Assembly: GCF_004348335.1 (NCBI RefSeq)
Contig: NZ_SMJW01000057.1
Coordinates: forward strand, 1 to 36,661
Length of the DNA stretch: 36,661 bases
Source: Actinomadura bangladeshensis
GTDB lineage: Bacteria; Actinomycetota; Actinomycetes; Streptosporangiales; Streptosporangiaceae
Direction of reading: 5' to 3'
Each line of letters begins with the position of its first letter. The first letter of the stretch is position 1. This document shows positions 1-7,143 of this stretch, in pieces. Both the position numbers and the translations under genes were made by a program. Under the pieces are notes generated by a model. The model was given only the letters and a program-made list of their open reading frames with translations, was not told the origin of the DNA and did not search any database.

Positions 1-108
1 GCGCCTCCCTCACTCGCAGGACGTCACCCAGACGCTACTCCCGAAGCCCATCCACTGTCCGCGCCCCGCAACACCCGAAAGGCGGCGGCCGGCCGCCCAT
101 CCTCGACG

Positions 109-623
109 ATGTCCTCCGCCACCACCAAGAAGAGCACCGTCACCCTCCCCCGCCGACCCGAGGCCGTGTGCCCGACCGCGTTCGTGAACGCCTCGTTCAC
201 GTCTGGACGTCCCCGTGCGACGGATGCCCCTCTCCCGGCACGTCCCGCGCGAAGAGCCGCACGTGCTTCGCGGACTGCTCCACGCCCGGTAGCCTGAGCA
301 CCGCGATGACCTCGCTGATCGCCATGAAGATCCCCATCATCGGCTCAAACAACGCCTAGGCTGGACGCTCCACCAGATCTGGCCTGGCCTCCTCATCTGG
401 ACCACCCCGTCAGGCGGCTGGTACATCGTCCGTCCGGGCCGAGGTCGCCGATGACGGCGCGGGTGGCGCGCGGCCGGTGATGCGGAACGATCCGCTCGCC
501 GAGGACGGACGAGGGCTGCGGATCATCGACGCGCTCAGCCTGGATTGGGGCGTGCGGCCGGACGGGGAGCGGACGGCGGTGTGGCTGCGGTTCCCCGGCC
601 CGCCGCTCCTTCGGTTGGGCTAG
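109..623 (+). pseudogene. Decayed ATP-binding (RsbW/SpoIIAB-type) protein remnant
   Basis: The last part of this stretch (frame ending at the TAG at 621-623, open from 360) reads like the C-terminus of the small actinobacterial anti-sigma-type ATPases, with GRGLRIIDALSLDWGVRP followed by a tryptophan-containing beta strand. At 109 another frame starts with MSSATTKK and LPRRPEAV, which resembles the N-terminus of the same family. A third frame (293-454) contains WPGLLIWTTPSGGWYIV, typical of tiny actinomycete hypothetical proteins. No single frame joins these pieces, and the ATP-binding N box and G1 box are not visible. I therefore read 109-623 as the frameshifted remains of one or two genes. 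Positions 1-108 show nothing recognisable. The family match is from memory of motifs, so confidence is low. Confidence 0.35.
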
Positions 624-1120
624 CGCCGGGGCGGCAGCGCGGCGCGGGCGATGGCCTCGCGTTCGGCCGCTTCGCGTTCCGCGGCCGCGCGTTCGGCGGC
701 GGCGCGCTCGTCGTAGGCGGCGCGGGCCGCGGCGATGGCGTTCTGGTGCTCCTCGGTCCAGACGACCAGCGCGTTGATGGTGCTGTGCAGGGTCGCGCCC
801 ATCGGCGTCAGCCGGTAGTCCACGCGTGGCGGGACGGTCGCGTGCACCGTCCGGCTCACCAGGCCGTCGCGTTCCAGATGCCGGAGCGTGCGGGTCAGCA
901 TCCGCTGGCTGACGCCGTCGATCGCGCGGCGCAGTTCGGTGAAGCGCAGGCTCCGCTTGTCGAGCAGCGCGATCACCAGCAGCGACCATTTGTCGGCGAT
1001 GCGGTCGAGGATCTGCCGTACTTCGCAGTCGGCGCGCTGGTCCCACTGGAGAACGTCGTCGTCGATGCCGGTATCCCCGCAGTAACCGAGGGACGCGGAA
1101 GTTCCGTCTTCCATGGTCAT
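620..1120 (-). CDS. HxlR-family winged-helix transcriptional regulator
   Basis: A 166-residue protein with the HxlR core: DCEVRQILDRIADKWSLLVI, then FTELRRAIDGVSQRMLTRTLR, and a wing ending VDYRLTPMG. HxlR proteins are DNA-binding repressors or activators, often responding to thiol or electrophile stress. Cys32 lies at the position commonly conserved before the first helix, and Cys14 is also present. Residues after about 135 form an unusual charged Ala/Glu/Arg helix (several AAAERE-type repeats), longer than the usual 110-130 residue family member. It is divergent from the MFS gene, with about 100 bp between the starts, so control of that exporter is the natural inference. The ATG at 1114 is an alternative start; neither has a clear ribosome site. 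Confidence 0.85.
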   Translation of the reverse strand: MTMEDGTSASLGYCGDTGIDDDVLQWDQRADCEVRQILDRIADKWSLLVIALLDKRSLRFTELRRAIDGVSQRMLTRTLRHLERDGLVSRTVHATVPPRVDYRLTPMGATLHSTINALVVWTEEHQNAIAAARAAYDERAAAERAAAEREAAEREAIARAALPPRR

Positions 1121-1140
1121 CGATGGTGCCCGACGATGTT

Positions 1141-1163
1141 GCCGGTTACAAGAGGGAACCGGC
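1141..1163. promoter_or_regulatory. Inverted repeat between HxlR and MFS genes (candidate operator)
   Basis: GCCGGTT at 1141-1147 is repeated inverted as AACCGGC at 1157-1163, with a 9-nt spacer. It lies in the 102-bp divergent intergenic region, 21 bp from the HxlR start and about 60 bp from the MFS start. A dyad here suits an HxlR dimer that controls both genes, but binding is inferred. Confidence 0.4.
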
Positions 1164-1222
1164 GGTCACTCGGGGAACCACCTCGGGACCGGTTCTCTCG
1201 TCCAAAGGAGAGCCGGGCGACG

Positions 1223-2650
1223 ATGTCCGATTCGAATGTGCGGATGAGCGGGCGCGCGTGGGGCGTCCTGATGGTGCTGTGCGGTGCGATCTTCCTGGAG
1301 GGGATCGATGTCGCGATGCTGAACGTGGCGCTGCCGTCGATCCGCGCCGACCTGGGCCTGTCCACCGGGATGCTCAGCGGCGTGGTGAGCGCGTACGTGC
1401 TGGGCTACGGCGGGTTCATGCTGCTGGGCGGGCGGGCGTCCGACCTGCTGGGGCACCGGCGGATGTTCCTGCTGTGGCTGGCGGTCTTCCTGGTCTTCTC
1501 GGGCGTCGGCGGCTTCGCCACCGGCGGCTGGATGCTGCTGGCGGCGCGGTTCGTCACCGGCGTGGCGGCCGCGTTCATGGCACCCGCCGGGCTGGCGCTG
1601 GTCACCTCCACCTTCCCCGAGGGCCCGGCGCGCACCCGCGCGCTGGGCGTGTACGCGGGGACGGCCGCGGGCGGGTTCTCGCTGGGCCTGGTCGCCGGCG
1701 GGGTGCTCGCGTCCTTCGGCTGGCGGTGGGTGTTCTTCGCGCCGGTCATCCTGGCGGCGCTGATCCTGGTGGCGGCGCTGGCCCTGCTCCGCGACACGGG
1801 CGAGACGCGCGGCTCGGGCGGGTTCGACATCGCCGGGGCGCTGGCCGTCACGGGGGCGATGCTGCTGCTGGCGTACGGGGTGGTCCGGCTGGAGAACCCC
1901 GGCGAGGGCGCATGGCCGACGGCCGGCGTGCTCGCGGCGGGCGCGGCGCTGGCCGGGCTGTTCGTCGCGGTCGAACGGCGGTCGCGGTCGCCGCTGGTGC
2001 GGCTCGGCATCCTGCGGGCGGTCCCGCTGGTGCGGGTGAACGCGGCGGCGCTGCTGTTCCTGGGCGCGTTCGCGGGCTTCCAGTTCCTGGCCACCCTGTA
2101 CTTCCAGGAGGTGCGCGGCTGGAGCACGATGCAGACCGGCCTCGCCATGCTGGTGATCGGCATCGACACGGTGCTCGCGCCCACACTGACCCCGCGGCTG
2201 GTGAACCGCTTCGGCAACACCCGCGTGCTGTTCGGCGGGCTCCTGCTCGCGACGGCCGGGTACGCGCTGTTCCTGCCCGTCGGGGCGGACTGGGCCTACA
2301 CCGCCATGCTGCCGTCGCTGGTCCTGCTCGGCCTGGCCTTCTCGCTGTGCTACGGGCCGCTGACGATGGCGGCGACCGAGGGCGTCCAGGAGGACGAGCA
2401 CGGCCTGGCGGGCGGCCTGCTCTACACGTCCTTCCAGTTCGGGACGGCGCTCGGGCTGTCGGCCGTCACCGCCGTCAGCGTCGCCGCCGGCACGGGCCTG
2501 GACGCGCTGCGGACCGCCCTGGCCGTCCCGGTCGCGGCGGCGGCGCTGGGCGCGGTCGTGATCGCGTTCGGCCTCCGCGCACCCGCCGCCCCGGACGCCG
2601 CGTCCAGCGGCGGGAGCGCGCACGCGGAGCCCGCCAAGACCGCCGCCTGA
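1223..2650 (+). CDS. MFS transporter, DHA2-like drug:H+ antiporter
   Basis: A 475-residue polytopic membrane protein. The first membrane helix (about residues 11-30) ends in EGIDVAMLNVALPSI, typical of DHA2-type multidrug antiporters. The loop between helices 2 and 3 carries the MFS motif A variant GGRASDLLGHRRMF. About 12-14 hydrophobic segments follow to residue 455. The family exports drugs, dyes or antibiotics in exchange for protons; the substrate cannot be read here. The ATG at 1223 is chosen because AAAGGAG lies at 1204-1210 and the protein then begins just before helix 1. The PPOX gene follows after 17 bp and is probably co-transcribed. The divergent HxlR gene is the likely regulator. 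Confidence 0.88.
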   Translation: MSDSNVRMSGRAWGVLMVLCGAIFLEGIDVAMLNVALPSIRADLGLSTGMLSGVVSAYVLGYGGFMLLGGRASDLLGHRRMFLLWLAVFLVFSGVGGFATGGWMLLAARFVTGVAAAFMAPAGLALVTSTFPEGPARTRALGVYAGTAAGGFSLGLVAGGVLASFGWRWVFFAPVILAALILVAALALLRDTGETRGSGGFDIAGALAVTGAMLLLAYGVVRLENPGEGAWPTAGVLAAGAALAGLFVAVERRSRSPLVRLGILRAVPLVRVNAAALLFLGAFAGFQFLATLYFQEVRGWSTMQTGLAMLVIGIDTVLAPTLTPRLVNRFGNTRVLFGGLLLATAGYALFLPVGADWAYTAMLPSLVLLGLAFSLCYGPLTMAATEGVQEDEHGLAGGLLYTSFQFGTALGLSAVTAVSVAAGTGLDALRTALAVPVAAAALGAVVIAFGLRAPAAPDAASSGGSAHAEPAKTAA

Positions 2651-2667
2651 GCCGGAGGGAAAGAGCA

Positions 2668-3156
2668 GTGGCCACGAAAGCGACGTCCTTCGCCGAGATC
2701 GAGGACCAGTTCGACGCCTACATCGGCGACATCGTGTACGCGACCATGACCACCATCGACGCCAGGGGGCGCCCCCGTGCGCGCGTGCTCATCCCGGTGT
2801 GGGAGATCGCCGACGGCGCGCCGCTGGGCTGGCTCGCCACCTACAGGACGCCGGTGAAGGCCGCGCACCTGGCCGGGAACCCCCACACCACGTTCTCCTA
2901 CTGGACGCCGGGGCAGAATGCGGTCAGCGTCGACGCCGTCGCCGCCTGGGTCGACGACCTGGACGTCAAGCGCCGCGTCTGGGACCTCTACCGGCGGACG
3001 AGCCCGGAGGGCGCCGGCTACGACCTGGGCCGGTTCTGGCGCGGCGGTCCCGGGGATCCGCAGCTGCACGTCCTGCGGCTGGAGCCCTGGCGCGTCCAGG
3101 TGATCAGGGGCACCGACCTGCGCAGCACGATCTGGTACGCCGAAGGGAGACGCTGA
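2668..3156 (+). CDS. Pyridoxamine 5'-phosphate oxidase-fold (FMN/F420-binding) protein
   Basis: A 162-residue split-barrel protein. The N-terminal half (TMTTIDARGRPRARVLIPVW, then LATYRTPVKAAHLAGNP) is the usual flavin-binding barrel of the PNPOx-like superfamily, where R-x-R-V-x-I-P and the later K-x-x-H-L segment contact the cofactor phosphate. The C-terminus has the paired HVLRLEPWRVQVI strand. These proteins bind FMN, F420 or heme and reduce small molecules; the substrate is unknown. It starts with GTG after GGAGG at 2654-2658, 17 bp behind the MFS gene. Co-expression with an HxlR-controlled exporter suggests a detoxification role, which is inference. Confidence 0.75.
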   Translation: MATKATSFAEIEDQFDAYIGDIVYATMTTIDARGRPRARVLIPVWEIADGAPLGWLATYRTPVKAAHLAGNPHTTFSYWTPGQNAVSVDAVAAWVDDLDVKRRVWDLYRRTSPEGAGYDLGRFWRGGPGDPQLHVLRLEPWRVQVIRGTDLRSTIWYAEGRR

Positions 3157-3163
3157 CCGGCCC

Positions 3164-3203
3164 GCCCCCGCTGAGGTGACCACCGGCGGCCCTCAGCGGG
3201 GGC
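3164..3203. terminator. Bidirectional hairpin terminator
   Basis: A perfect 13-bp stem, GCCCCCGCTGAGG at 3164-3176 pairing with 3191-3203 around a 14-nt loop. It lies between two convergent genes that end at 3156 (plus) and 3219 (minus). There is no U-tract, which is common for actinobacterial terminators. Confidence 0.7.
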
Positions 3204-3218
3204 GAGACGACCAGGCGG

Positions 3219-4355
3219 TCAGTCCTCGCCGGTGATGGCGTTGAGGCGCTCGACGGCGTTCGCGAAGTCCTCGACCATGTCGTAGACGACCTGGCGGGCG
3301 GGCTTGACGGTGTTCATCAGGCCGACGCACTGCCCGACGAAGTAGTTGGCGAGCGCGCGGGCGCCGGGGTTCCCGGACTCGGCGACCTTGGTGATCTGCC
3401 GCATCGCGCCCTCGGCGACGATCATCTGAAGCGGCATGCCGAGCGGGCCGGGGCTCGCGGGGCCCTCCCACTCCTCGGTCCAGGCGGAGCGGAGCTGGCG
3501 GGCGGGCTTGCCGGTGCGCGACCGCGACCGGATCGTGTCGCGGGACGTGGCGGCGAGCATCTTCTCCTTCACCACCGGGGACGTCTCCGCCTCCTCCGTG
3601 GTGAGCCACACCGAGCCGCACCACACACCCGACGCGCCGAGCGCGAGGGCGGCGGCCATCTGCCGTCCGGTGGCGATGCCGCCCGCCGCCAGCACGGGCA
3701 CGGGTGCGACCGTGTCGACGACCTCGGGGACCAGCACCATCGTGGAGATCTCGCCCGTGTGGCCGCCGGCCTCGCCGCCCTGCGCGATGATCAGGTCGGC
3801 GCCGGCGGCGACCTGGCGGCGGGCGTGCTCGGACGTCCCGACCAGCGCGGCGACGGGGACGCCGGCCGCGCGGGCCTTTTCGACCATGAGCGGGGGAGGG
3901 GTGCCGAGGGCGCTGGCGATGAGGCCGATGGGGTGCGCGAGCGACACGTCGATCAGCTCGGTCGCGCCCTTCGCGGTGACCTGCGTGCCGCTGCGTGCGT
4001 TGGACCGCTTGGCGTTCTCGAAGTCGGGCAGCGGGACGTCGTACTTGGCGAACAGGCCGGTGAGGAACGTCCAGTGCTCGTCCGGGATCGCGGCGAGCAT
4101 GGCGTCGAGGCCGCCGCCGCTCTCCGCCGACTTGTCGATCTTGCCGGGGACCAGGACGTCGACGCCGTAGGGGCGGCCGCCCACGTGGTCGTCGATCCAG
4201 CGCAGTTCCTCTTCGAGCCGGTCGGGGGTGTAGGCGACGGCTCCGAGGACGCCGAAGCCGCCGGCGTTGGTGACGGCGGCGACGACGTCGCGGCAGTGGC
4301 TGAAGGCGAAGAGCGGGAACTCGATGCCGAATCGCGTGCAGACCTCGGTGTTCAT
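3219..4355 (-). CDS. Nitronate monooxygenase-family flavoprotein
   Basis: A 378-residue FMN-dependent TIM-barrel protein of the NMO/2-nitropropane dioxygenase family. Hallmarks are FPLFAFSHCRDVVAAVTNAG near the N-terminus, the phosphate-binding IIAQGGEAGGHTG segment (about 190-202) and AAGGIATGRQMAAALALGASG (about 222-242). Biochemically characterised relatives oxidise nitronates, but many actinobacterial paralogues sit in acyl-CoA or steroid catabolic clusters with unknown chemistry. The neighbouring thiolase-like and DUF35 genes favour the latter. It lacks the N-terminal sequence I would expect of IpdC. A perfect palindrome 16 bp upstream of the start suggests its own regulated promoter, separate from the upstream pair. 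Confidence 0.82.
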   Translation of the reverse strand: MNTEVCTRFGIEFPLFAFSHCRDVVAAVTNAGGFGVLGAVAYTPDRLEEELRWIDDHVGGRPYGVDVLVPGKIDKSAESGGGLDAMLAAIPDEHWTFLTGLFAKYDVPLPDFENAKRSNARSGTQVTAKGATELIDVSLAHPIGLIASALGTPPPLMVEKARAAGVPVAALVGTSEHARRQVAAGADLIIAQGGEAGGHTGEISTMVLVPEVVDTVAPVPVLAAGGIATGRQMAAALALGASGVWCGSVWLTTEEAETSPVVKEKMLAATSRDTIRSRSRTGKPARQLRSAWTEEWEGPASPGPLGMPLQMIVAEGAMRQITKVAESGNPGARALANYFVGQCVGLMNTVKPARQVVYDMVEDFANAVERLNAITGED

Positions 4356-4370
4356 GGCCCCGACGCTAAC

Positions 4371-4391
4371 GGACCGAATATCATTCGGTCC
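4371..4391. promoter_or_regulatory. Perfect 9-3-9 palindrome upstream of the NMO gene
   Basis: GGACCGAAT at 4371-4379 and its exact inverse ATTCGGTCC at 4383-4391 flank a 3-nt centre. The site is 16 bp upstream of the minus-strand start at 4355. Size and symmetry suit a TetR-type operator. A degenerate copy with the same 3-nt spacing lies upstream of the thiolase gene at 6003-6023. A terminator for the upstream genes is the alternative, but there is no U-tract and a 3-nt loop is tight. Confidence 0.55.
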
Positions 4392-4439
4392 AGAGCTGGA
4401 ACGTGTCCAGAGCCGGAACGTGTCTAGGGCCGGAACAGG
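4390..4439. repeat. Three tandem 17-bp units at the end of the DUF35 gene
   Basis: CCAGAGCTGGAACGTGT (4390-4406) and CCAGAGCCGGAACGTGT (4407-4423) are followed by a third diverged unit starting CTAGGGCCGGAACA (4424 on). The third unit contains the stop codon and last two codons of the DUF35 gene. The first two look like slippage copies of that gene end. Confidence 0.65.
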
Positions 4440-4795
4440 ATGTAGGACTCGCCCTCGTCCGGATGCTCGAACGCGACCCGCAGGGGCAGGCCCTCGCGCA
4501 GGTCGCCGCGGTCCGCCCCGTCCAGGCGGGCGTGCAGCCACGGGCCCTCCGCCAGCTCGACCAGCGCCAGGTAGGCGGGCGGGTCCTTGGGCAGGACGGT
4601 CCAGGTCACGAGGGTCGCGTCGCCGCTCGCCTCCGCCCATGCGAGGTCCTCCTCGCCGCACTCGGGGCAGCCGGTCGCGTCCGGCGCGAACCACAGGTCG
4701 CACGCCGCGCAGTGCCTGACGACCAGGCGGTCGGACGCGGTGCCGTCGAAGAACGGGTCGGTCCGCCCGTCCCGCCGCAGAACGCCGATCTCCAT
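4424..4795 (-). CDS. DUF35 Zn-ribbon/OB-fold acyl-CoA-binding protein
   Basis: A 123-residue protein with a short helical lead, a rubredoxin-like zinc ribbon (CAACDLWF at about 29-36 and CPECG at 43-47) and an OB-fold (TLVTWTVLPKDPPAYLALVEL onward). DUF35 proteins are partner subunits of thiolase-superfamily enzymes. In the steroid side-chain aldolase Ltp2-ChsH2 the DUF35 domain is needed for the aldolase to fold and act. The start lies 3 bp after the thiolase stop, so the two are almost certainly co-translated and form a complex. Four cysteines are in place for one Zn(II). Confidence 0.88.
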   Translation of the reverse strand: MEIGVLRRDGRTDPFFDGTASDRLVVRHCAACDLWFAPDATGCPECGEEDLAWAEASGDATLVTWTVLPKDPPAYLALVELAEGPWLHARLDGADRGDLREGLPLRVAFEHPDEGESYILFRP

Positions 4796-4798
4796 CGG

Positions 4799-5971
4799 CT
4801 ATGCCCCCTTCCGGTGCGGGCTGACGATCAGCGTGGCGTGGTGGTCGAGGATGCCGCCGTTCCCGCTGACGAGGATGACGTCGGTGGACGGCGCCTGCCG
4901 CTCCCCGCCGTCCCCGCGGGCCTGGATCACGGCCTCCGAGAGAGGCGTCATGCCCCACATGTAGTACGCCGACAGCTGCCCGCCGCCGGTGTTGGTCGGC
5001 AGCGAACCGCCGGGCCCGAGCGCGCCGGACGCGGCGAACGCGCCGCCCTCGCCCTTGGCGCAGAATCCGTAGTCCTCCAGTGACACCAGGACCGTGTAGG
5101 TGTAGCAGTCGTACAGCTCGCACACGTCGACGTCGGACGGGGTGATCCCGGCCATCTTCATCGCGGTCGCGCCCGAGGAGGCGGCGCCGGTCGTCAGGCC
5201 GAAGTCGCTGCCGCGCTCCTTGCGGTGCCCGGGGTGCCCCTGCCCCCACCCCCACAGGTGGACGGGCGGACGGGGCAGGTCGCGGGCCCGGTCGTCGCCC
5301 GTCACGATGACCGCGATGGCGCCGTTGGACACGAGGCAGCAGTCCAGCAGGTGCAGCGGCTCGGACACCCAGCGGGAGTTCTGGTGGTCCTCCAGGGTGA
5401 TCGGGTCGCGCATCTGGGCGAGCGGGTTGCGGGACGCCCACTCCCGCGTCGACACGGCGATCGCGCCGAGCTGCTCGCTGGTCGTCCCGTAGCGGGCCAT
5501 GTGCCGCTGGGCCGCGAGCGCGTAGAACGAGTTCACGCTGCGCAGCCCGAGCGCCGCCGTCATCCCGCCGAACCCGTACCATTCGCGCGCGTCGCGGTTG
5601 TAGGCCGAGCCCGCCGACTGCTTCGGCTTGAGCGGCGCGTCCGCGAACACGCAGGCCACGGTGGTCGCGGTGCCGCTGAGCACCGCCATCGCCGCGTAGG
5701 ACACCATCGCCCCGGCGGTCGCGCCGAAGGAGTTGACCTGGGACAGCAGCCGCAGGTCGCGCAGCCCCAGCGCGGCGGCCAGCTCGATGCCGGGGGAGCC
5801 GCCCATCCCGTGGCTGACCAGCAGCCCGTCCACGTCGGCGAGCGCGAGGCCCGCGTCCCGCGCGGCGAGCCGCACCGCGTCCGCGGCGAGCCGCCGCGGG
5901 CTCCGCCCGTACACCTTGCCGAGCTCGGTCATCCCGAGCCCCACGATCGAAGTGCCCCTGGGAATGCTCAT
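4799..5971 (-). CDS. Thiolase-like protein (Ltp/SCP-x type) without the catalytic cysteines
   Basis: A 390-residue thiolase-fold protein. The canonical nucleophile (usually in a C-A-S/T-G context) is replaced: residues 79-86 read VNSFGATA here (SFG at 81-83). The C-terminal C-x-G cysteine is replaced by Ser369 (LVSGNGG). The region that carries the catalytic histidine in thiolases reads GGQLSAYYMWG (Tyr336, Tyr337), and ELYDCYTYTVL (286-296) supplies more tyrosines. This is the pattern of Ltp2-type retro-aldolases, which use tyrosines to cleave steroid side-chain beta-hydroxyacyl-CoA rather than perform thiolysis. An aldolase or other non-thiolytic CoA enzyme is therefore likely. The ATG at 5971 is chosen because GAGGAG lies just upstream; a GTG 30 bp earlier is possible. 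Confidence 0.85.
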   Translation of the reverse strand: MSIPRGTSIVGLGMTELGKVYGRSPRRLAADAVRLAARDAGLALADVDGLLVSHGMGGSPGIELAAALGLRDLRLLSQVNSFGATAGAMVSYAAMAVLSGTATTVACVFADAPLKPKQSAGSAYNRDAREWYGFGGMTAALGLRSVNSFYALAAQRHMARYGTTSEQLGAIAVSTREWASRNPLAQMRDPITLEDHQNSRWVSEPLHLLDCCLVSNGAIAVIVTGDDRARDLPRPPVHLWGWGQGHPGHRKERGSDFGLTTGAASSGATAMKMAGITPSDVDVCELYDCYTYTVLVSLEDYGFCAKGEGGAFAASGALGPGGSLPTNTGGGQLSAYYMWGMTPLSEAVIQARGDGGERQAPSTDVILVSGNGGILDHHATLIVSPHRKGA

Positions 5972-6002
5972 CGCCTCGCTCTCCTCGTCCGTAAGTGCCA
6001 CG

Positions 6003-6023
6003 GTACAGAATCGCGTTCGGTCT
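6003..6023. promoter_or_regulatory. Degenerate second copy of the 9-3-9 palindrome, upstream of the thiolase gene
   Basis: GTACAGAAT (6003-6011), 3-nt centre, GTTCGGTCT (6015-6023). Each half matches the perfect site at 4371-4391 at 7 of 9 positions with the same spacing. It lies 32 bp upstream of the thiolase start on the minus strand. The shared sequence suggests one regulator for both transcription units. Confidence 0.45.
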
Positions 6024-6040
6024 TGGACCGGGCGGGGTGA

Positions 6041-7042
6041 TCAGGGACGGGCGCGGAACGCGCTCCGGTACGCCAGCGGGGACGCGCCGACACGGCGGGC
6101 GAAGTGGGCCCGCAGCGTCACCGGCGAGCCGAACCCGGCCTCGGCCGCGACCCGCTCGACCGGCAGGTCCGTGCTCTCCAGCAGTTGCTGCGCGCGGTGC
6201 ACGCGGGCCCGCGCCAGCCACTGCCGCGGCGTCGTCCCGGCCTGCTCGCGGAACCGCCGGGTCAGCGTCCGGACGCTCACCGACGCCTGCCGGGCGATGT
6301 CGTCCAGCGTCAGCGGACGGTGCAGGTTGGCCTCCAGCCAGGCCAGCGTCGGCTGGAGCGCGGCGCCCCCGTCCGGCGGGTCCTCGTGCCGGATGAACTG
6401 CGCCTGGCCGCCGTCCCGCTGCGGCGGCATCACGATCCGGCGGGCGGTGCGCGCCGCCGCCGCCGAGCCGTGGTCGCGCCGGACGAGGTGCAGGCACAGG
6501 TCGATCCCGGCCGCCACGCCCGCCGAGGTGAGGACCTGCCCACCGTCCACGTAGAGCACGGACGGATCCACCTCGACGTCCGGGAACCGCCGGGCCATCG
6601 CCCCCGCGTAGCGCCAGTGCGTCGTGGCCCGGCGCCCGTCCAGCAGCCCGGCCGCGGCGAGGACGAACGCCCCGACGCAGATCGATGCGATCCGGGCACC
6701 GCGCGACGCCGCCTCGCGCAGCGCGTCCAGGACCTCGGCGGGCGGATCGGACCGGACGTCCTCGTGCCCCGGCACCACGATCGTGCCGGCCGCGGCCAGC
6801 GCGTCCAGGCCGAACGGGGCGTCCACGCGCATCCGGCCGAGCATCGCGGACGTCTCCGCCCCGCCCGGCGGCGTGCACACGCGCGTCTCGTAGAGCGGGA
6901 CGTCGCCGGGCGTGGACGTCACCCCGAACACCTGGCCCGGGACCGCCAGGTCGAACGGCACGACCCCGTCCAGCGCGAGCACCGCCACCACATGCGCCCC
7001 CGACCCGTGCTCGGCCGTCCCGTCCACCGACCTTCCAGGCAT
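6041..7042 (-). CDS. GlxA-type AraC transcriptional regulator with DJ-1/PfpI domain
   Basis: A 333-residue protein. The N-terminal half (about 15-185) is a DJ-1/PfpI glutamine-amidotransferase-like domain, with the nucleophile-elbow sequence SICVGAFVLAAAGLLDGRRA followed by TTHW. The C-terminal third is the AraC double HTH: LTLDDIARQASVSVRTLTRR, then LLESTDLPVERVAAEAGFGS and LRAHFARRVGASPLAYR. Known GlxA-like members sense small metabolites and activate adjacent catabolic genes. It is divergent from the HD-domain gene, with a perfect dyad between them, so that gene is the probable target. The ATG at 7042 has no clear ribosome site; a GTG at 7060 in the same frame is an alternative. Confidence 0.87.
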   Translation of the reverse strand: MPGRSVDGTAEHGSGAHVVAVLALDGVVPFDLAVPGQVFGVTSTPGDVPLYETRVCTPPGGAETSAMLGRMRVDAPFGLDALAAAGTIVVPGHEDVRSDPPAEVLDALREAASRGARIASICVGAFVLAAAGLLDGRRATTHWRYAGAMARRFPDVEVDPSVLYVDGGQVLTSAGVAAGIDLCLHLVRRDHGSAAAARTARRIVMPPQRDGGQAQFIRHEDPPDGGAALQPTLAWLEANLHRPLTLDDIARQASVSVRTLTRRFREQAGTTPRQWLARARVHRAQQLLESTDLPVERVAAEAGFGSPVTLRAHFARRVGASPLAYRSAFRARP

Positions 7043-7069
7043 GGCCAGAACGTAGCGCACATCGGCAGT

Positions 7070-7084
7070 CCGGACACTGTCCGG
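7070..7084. promoter_or_regulatory. Perfect 15-bp palindrome between AraC and HD genes
   Basis: CCGGACA at 7070-7076 and TGTCCGG at 7078-7084 around one central base. It is 27 bp from the AraC start and 59 bp from the HD gene start, where a divergent operator would lie. Assignment to the AraC protein is inference. Confidence 0.45.
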
Positions 7085-7143
7085 GAGGGCGGGCGGTGCC
7101 GGACGATCGGTGGCGATCCGAGCGACACTTCCGAGGAGCCTCC

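Noticed and set aside
3219..4355. NMO-family gene as the steroid ring enzyme IpdC
   Set aside because: The N-terminus differs from that expected of IpdC, and no ring-degradation genes are present. Only the family-level call is kept.
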